Source of the DNA: Sordaria brevicollis
Taxonomy: Eukaryota; Ascomycota; Sordariomycetes; Sordariales; Sordariaceae
Direction: 5' to 3'
DNA length: 64,000 nt
NCBI GenBank assembly: GCA_033439795.1
Contig: JAUTDP010000009.1
Location: 1,240,001 to 1,304,000 of the forward strand
A program made the translations under genes and the position numbers. A model generated the notes under the pieces. It was given only the letters and a program-made list of their open reading frames with translations. It was not told the DNA's origin and made no database searches. Shown here piece by piece: positions 59,201-64,000 of this stretch. The stretch's first letter is position 1. Each line of letters begins with the position of its first letter.

Positions 59201-62200
59201 AAGGTATTATTTAATTACTTTCGATTAATTAGAGAAATTAATCTAAAATATTAGAGGAAGAATATAAATAATCCTCCGGAGAATTAATTATTAATAAAAT
59301 AATAATTAGAAAGTAGAGTAATATAAGATTAAATAAGGAAAAAGATCCGTAGAAACTTTTTTCGGGAATTACGAAAATTAATAATTAAAAACGCTAAGGA
59401 TTAAAGGAAGAAGGTCCCGAAATTTAAAAAAATGAAAGATATTCCGTCCTTCGCTAATTTATTTTCTTCTACGTCGTTACGAAGTTCTTTTCCGTTTATT
59501 TAAATTAATACCTTATATAAAAGAGTCGTTTAGAAGATAAAATTAATTAATAATACGCCTTCGGATAGTTTTAAACCCGGTAATAATTTTAATTAGAAAA
59601 AACGGAAATTCGAAGAAGTCCGGCATAAAATTTAAAAATAATTAGATAATTTTCTATTTAAATAGGATAAATATATTATTCTACGATTTACGGAATTAAT
59701 TAAAGGTTCTTAATTAACGCTTAAAAAATTTTAATAAATTTTAAAAAAGAATAAATTATTCAATAAAATTAAAATCGAACTTTTTACTTATATACTCTTT
59801 AATCGCGAAAAGGCTTTTATTTAGGAATTTTCTAAATATAGTTTTATTTATAAAAATATAATAGAAAAATAAAAGATTAAAATGGTTACCCATTTAATTT
59901 AGTAAATAAAAATAATTCCTATTCTATAGGCTTTATATAGAAAAGTTTATAATTTATTCAAAGAATGCATTTAGCGCGGAATTTTAGAAGAGAATTATAC
60001 TTTTTATCGGAATAATTAATTTCTCGTTTAAAAAAAGGATAGAAAATTCCGGTTAATTAATAACGCTTAAAAAATTAATAAAATAATTATTCGTAATATT
60101 AATATACCCCTAGGGTACAAATTTTTTAGTAAAGATTTTACTAGGTACGAAATTCTTTCTTTATTAAATTTATTTTTAAAATACGATAAGGTTCAATTTA
60201 ATAAAGAAAATCGGGATTTAATAATATTTTTAATACTTTTTAGTTTATTCTATATAATAACGCTACCTTAAGGAGGAATTAATTTAATTATTTAATTTAT
60301 AAGGGTAATAATTAGGATCCTTTATAATTTAATCCTTAAAATATATTAACTTTATTTTAATGATATTTATATTAAAGGTTTAAAAAGCCGGTATAATAAT
60401 AAATTAATTAATAATAAAGGAATTCGACGCTTTATTTACGAATATTTTATTAATATCGATAGAATACTATTAAATATTGAATTTACTAGCGGAATAATTA
60501 CTATAGTTAAATTCTAATAATATAAATAAAAAATAGTTTTAATCGGTTATATTTATAGTCTTAAAGGTAAATTTCCAAATGAAATTAAAATTAAGAAAAT
60601 TCGTAAATAGATTTATTATATTATTAAAAAAATTAAACCCCGAGGAAAAGAGTTTAAAGAATTTCGAGTTTTTTTAAATATTATTAATTATTACTAAATT
60701 TGGATTAAAAATTTTAAAATTATCGCTATCCCGTTATACGCTATTATAAAAAAGGGAATTAAATTAATATAAATAGAAAATTAATAATTTATTATAGAAT
60801 ATTTTTAATATAAAATTACTATTATTCTAATCCTTATAATCCTTATTTATAATAATAGCGAAATAATTATTTATTTTATTATTAATATTTATATTAAAGG
60901 ATGGGGAGCGGTTATTAAATAATTTAATTTTAATAAGAAGCGATATTTTTATAAATTTAAGAGCGGTATTTAATTACCGGCCGAAATTCGTTATAATATT
61001 ATTAAATAAGAGTTTCGTAATCTACTCTATACTTTTAAACGATTAAAACGTTAATTTTTTAGAGCGTATTTTATTATTAAAATAAATATTTAAATTTTTA
61101 TTTATTAATTTAATAGCGCGGTAAGCGATATTCCTAATGCCCTTTTTATATAATAAATTATTTAAATAAAATACTTCGATTTTAATGTAAAATATATCCC
61201 CGGAATTAAAAATACTATAATTAACGGCCTTTCCCGGAAACCCCTTAGAAAAAGTAATTTAGAAAAAAAGCGCCTTAAGGAAGATATTAACAATTTTATT
61301 AATGCCTAAATTTATTATTTTTTTACCGAAAAATATATAAAAGGGGAATAAATTTTATTCGACGAATATTCTAATTATTCGGAAGATATAATTCGTTATT
61401 TACTCTTACTCCGCATTCTTATATAATATAATAAAATATTTATTATATAATAAACTTTTAAAAAAAACGCCTTTAAATATTTTATTTATTATCGAAAGTT
61501 TTAATTATAAATAATTTATAAATGTGTTTACTTTCGTCTTTTAATTAACGATAAAACGTAATAGGAATTGATTATATAACGTTATTATAACGAAACCGGT
61601 TATTAAAGAAGGGAAGGAACTTATAAATGGATTATTAAATATTATTATTAGTATAGGATATATATTTAAATTAAAAATATAATCTGTAATTGTATTATTT
61701 ATTAAATATATATTCTTAAACGTTATAAAGATAGGTATAAATAATTATTTCCAACTCTTTAATCTTTTAGCCAATAGATTTTAAACGTTTAATATTTATT
61801 AGGCGGAAAGGGAAGACGATAAACGTTAATTAAAATTAGAAATAATTTAACGAATTATGTAAAAGTAAAAATTCTTTTAATATTAACGTCGAAATATATT
61901 ATTATTTTCCTCCGGGAAGTGTTTTTATATTAGGGATATTTTTTTAATATTCTTATTAATAATAGTTCCGAATTTTAAAGAGAATTTACCGAAGTATTTA
62001 ATAACTTCTAAATTTTATTAATACGAATAGCGCCTTATAATTACCGAATTAATGGAATTAATAAATAAAAGTATTTAATAATTATTATAATATTAATAAA
62101 ATTAATAAAAGGAATTAATAAGGGATAGAGGGATTTACTCCTTTATATCTTTTTTATTAATTGTATTATTATTCGTAATAATTACGGATTTACTCCTTTT

Positions 62201-62990
62201 TAGTTAATTTATAGTTATAATTTTATTATTCCTATTGAATTCGACTATTTATTTTAGAAGTTAATTAAATAGGAAAAGTATTTAGAGAAATATATAATAA
62301 ATAAATTAATCGCCGCTATTATTTAAATACATTATAATATTAAATACCGTTTTTAATAAGCGGCCGAAAAGGTTGCCAATATTAGGAGAAAAATTATTAT
62401 ACGAAGAAATTCCGTTAATTTTTATAAAATAAAATTGAAAAACGCTATTATTAATATTGGAAATTTTATCCTTATTTATAATAATATTCGGGGAATAAAT
62501 ATAAATATTATTAAAAAATTAAATTATAAATAGAAAGGTCCTTATAAAATCGTTAATATTATTAACGGGAATATTTATTATTATATATAATTGGACGGAT
62601 TTTATTTTAAAAAGTTAATTTCTTTTAAAAATATTAAAAAATTTATTCGCCGAAACGGTATACTCTTTAATTTTAATAAAGAATATAAAGAATTCGATAA
62701 TTTTAATACTATTAACGGTTTATAAATCTTTAAAGAAATTTAAATTAACGAATATCTATTTTCTATACGGGAATAAGCGCGAAGATTAAAAGTAAAGTAA
62801 ATTTAGACCCGTTAAAATATTAAAAGAGAATACGAACGAAATTAGGAATTTATTATCGAATTGGAATTTATTAAACCCGAAGGCCTTTAGTATTATTTTA
62901 ATAAAGACGAAGTCGAATTAAAGTTGGAATTAAAACCCGAATTAAAAACGAAATTAATATTACACTTAAATTTAAATTTAAACTAATTTC
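56270..62990 (+). pseudogene. RIP-mutated Ty3/gypsy retrotransposon gag-pol
   Basis: The plus strand reads through many TAA/TAG. Gag-like helical sequence with a Ser/Asp tract lies at about 56.3-58.4 kb. An aspartic protease lies at about 58.57-58.96 kb (LLNNNTEVNTIF, where LLDxGAEVNxI is expected). Reverse transcriptase lies at about 59.95-60.76 kb (KFRLINNA, IPLGYKFFSKDF, and FNDIYIKG at the FxDDI position). RNase H lies at about 60.88-61.26 kb (LPAEIRYNIIK, NSAVSDIPNALF, FDFNVKYIPGIKNT, NGLSRKP). The integrase zinc-binding region is near 61.57 kb (YNETGY then REGTYKW; His codons now Tyr). A C-terminal KGPYKIVNIINGN segment lies at about 62.53 kb. The PR-RT-RH-IN order places it in Ty3/gypsy. 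Long terminal repeats were not found by eye. Limits are approximate. Confidence 0.8.
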
Positions 62991-63369
62991 CGAAATTAGG
63001 ATAAATATATTCCTTAATATTTACTTCGTTACTTTTTATTATTATTTATTATTATTTTATTTTTATATAAAATTAATTCGTAGGAATTTTTATTAATTTC
63101 GAAGGGAAGTATATATAATATATAAAATTTTATACTTTATATTTATTTTCTTTATTCCCTTTAATTATACTTTTAAAAACCTTATTAACCCCTTTTACTT
63201 AATTAAATTTTTCGCAATTTTTTTTTAGAAATTAGTACCTATATAGATAAGAATATAAGAAGTTTTAAAAAACCGTAAAATATAGATTTATTTTTCTATA
63301 ATATAAATATTAATAAAGATCTTTAATAAAACCCCTATTTATTATTAGAAAAACCCTCGAAATTAATTA

Positions 63370-64000
63370 AAATTTTATACTCTTAATTAAAATCTTCCTT
63401 ATTATTTTTATTATCCTCCTCTTTATCGTCTTCGTTATTTTCGTTATCTTTATTATTTTTATTATTTTCGTCATTTTCTTCATCTTCTTTATTATTACTT
63501 TCGTTTTCGCTATTATTATCTTCGCCGGTAATAGATTCTTCGTTAGAAAAATTTAAATCGTTATTATTAATATCGATTATTTCCTTATCCTTATCGTTAA
63601 TTTCTATTATTATTAATAACCGTTTAAATATATTATAATTATTACAAATTATAATACTTTTTCCTTTTAACCTTAAAGTTTCGGATTTTTAGCGTATATA
63701 TTCTAATTATTATTTATAATTAGTAAGGACGGGTTCTTTACTAATAATTTAATAATAAAGAGGAATATTATCGATTAATATCGAGCGGGCGCGATTAATA
63801 TTATAATTCTAAATAAAATATTTAATTTAATTGGACTTTAAGATTTTAATAAATTCGGGATTAAAACTTTCGATCGAATATTTTTTAATAAATTTAAAAT
63901 TGCTTAAAAATTTAATAAATACCGAATAATTTGAAACTATTTTATTATACTAAGTATAATTATTATAAATCCTCCCCTTAATATCCCTATTTAAAGATTT
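63370..64000 (-). pseudogene. RIP-mutated acidic protein, continues beyond the window
   Basis: On the minus strand a frame interrupted only by TAA/TAG runs in from the window's right edge. It reads FIKFLSNFKFIKKYSIESFN, then a long Asp/Glu/Asn tract (NNSENESNNKEDEEND) and stops near 63,370. The composition resembles the charged region of a gag or a nuclear protein. No family is recognised. Confidence 0.4.

Larger units (their letters stand above)
48600..64000. repeat. AT-rich domain produced by heavy RIP
   Basis: The sequence is dominated by TA-rich words on both strands, with CpA and TpG nearly absent compared with the first 48 kb and residual CG and CC islands kept. Stops in otherwise readable frames are almost all TAA or TAG where Gln or Trp would be expected. 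This is the mutation spectrum of RIP acting on repeated DNA during the sexual cycle. Such domains in Neurospora carry DNA methylation and H3K9me3. Coding remnants inside it are listed separately; the stretches 54.3-56.2 kb and 48.6-50.4 kb yielded nothing identifiable. Confidence 0.93.

Noticed and set aside
48600..64000. Short plus-strand ORFs at 51,147, 51,762, 53,343, 53,963 and 54,964
   Set aside because: They are chance openings in AT-rich DNA; four lie opposite the minus-strand relic that reads far better, and the one at 54,964 is low-complexity and unsupported.
1..64000. CRISPR arrays, bacterial operon signals, rRNA genes
   Set aside because: The genome is clearly eukaryotic. No regularly spaced repeat array and no rRNA sequence were seen.

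Overview
The window reads as nuclear DNA of a filamentous ascomycete, most likely a Sordariales fungus close to Neurospora. The grounds are short introns (about 50-190 bp) with GTRNGT donors and CTAAC-type branch points, C/A-rich start contexts, an NDUFA8-type complex I gene, and abundant repeat-induced point mutation (RIP): transposon remnants whose CpA/TpG sites have become TpA, next to GC-balanced host genes that are untouched. Species is inferred, not proven.

Layout. 1-2.6 kb: two small orphan genes and a possible gene tail. 2.6-13.3 kb: short repeats, then a Helitron whose Rep-helicase gene (4,445-12,699) is recognisable throughout but carries 17 in-frame stops, every one TAG. 13.3-19.3 kb: gene-poor DNA with two related two-exon orphan genes. 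19.6-39.0 kb: the conserved housekeeping block. In order: dynein light intermediate chain (-), Bax-inhibitor-1 family protein (+), Cdc11/AspA-type septin (-), Hsv2/WIPI-like PROPPIN (+), Ist3/RBMX2-like splicing factor (-), ceramide synthase (+) and a secreted CAP/PR-1 protein (-). 39.0-46.9 kb: almost 8 kb with no convincing gene. 46.9-48.0 kb: complex I subunit NDUFA8 (nuo-20.8 type) (-). 48.6-64.0 kb: an extremely AT-rich RIP domain. Despite the mutation, three coding remnants can be read through it: a large transposase-like protein (-, about 50.4-54.3 kb), a Ty3/gypsy gag-pol (+, about 56.3-63.0 kb) and an acidic unidentified protein (-, 63.4-64.0 kb).

The conserved genes do not form a pathway. 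They cover microtubule transport, membrane stress, septation, autophagy/PI3P reading, splicing, sphingolipid synthesis, secretion and respiration. The signals most worth following are the strand-asymmetric RIP of the Helitron, the orphan small-gene family on either side of it, and the large minus-strand protein still readable in the RIP domain. Exon boundaries of the conserved genes were checked by hand for phase. Family assignments rest on remembered motifs, not searches.
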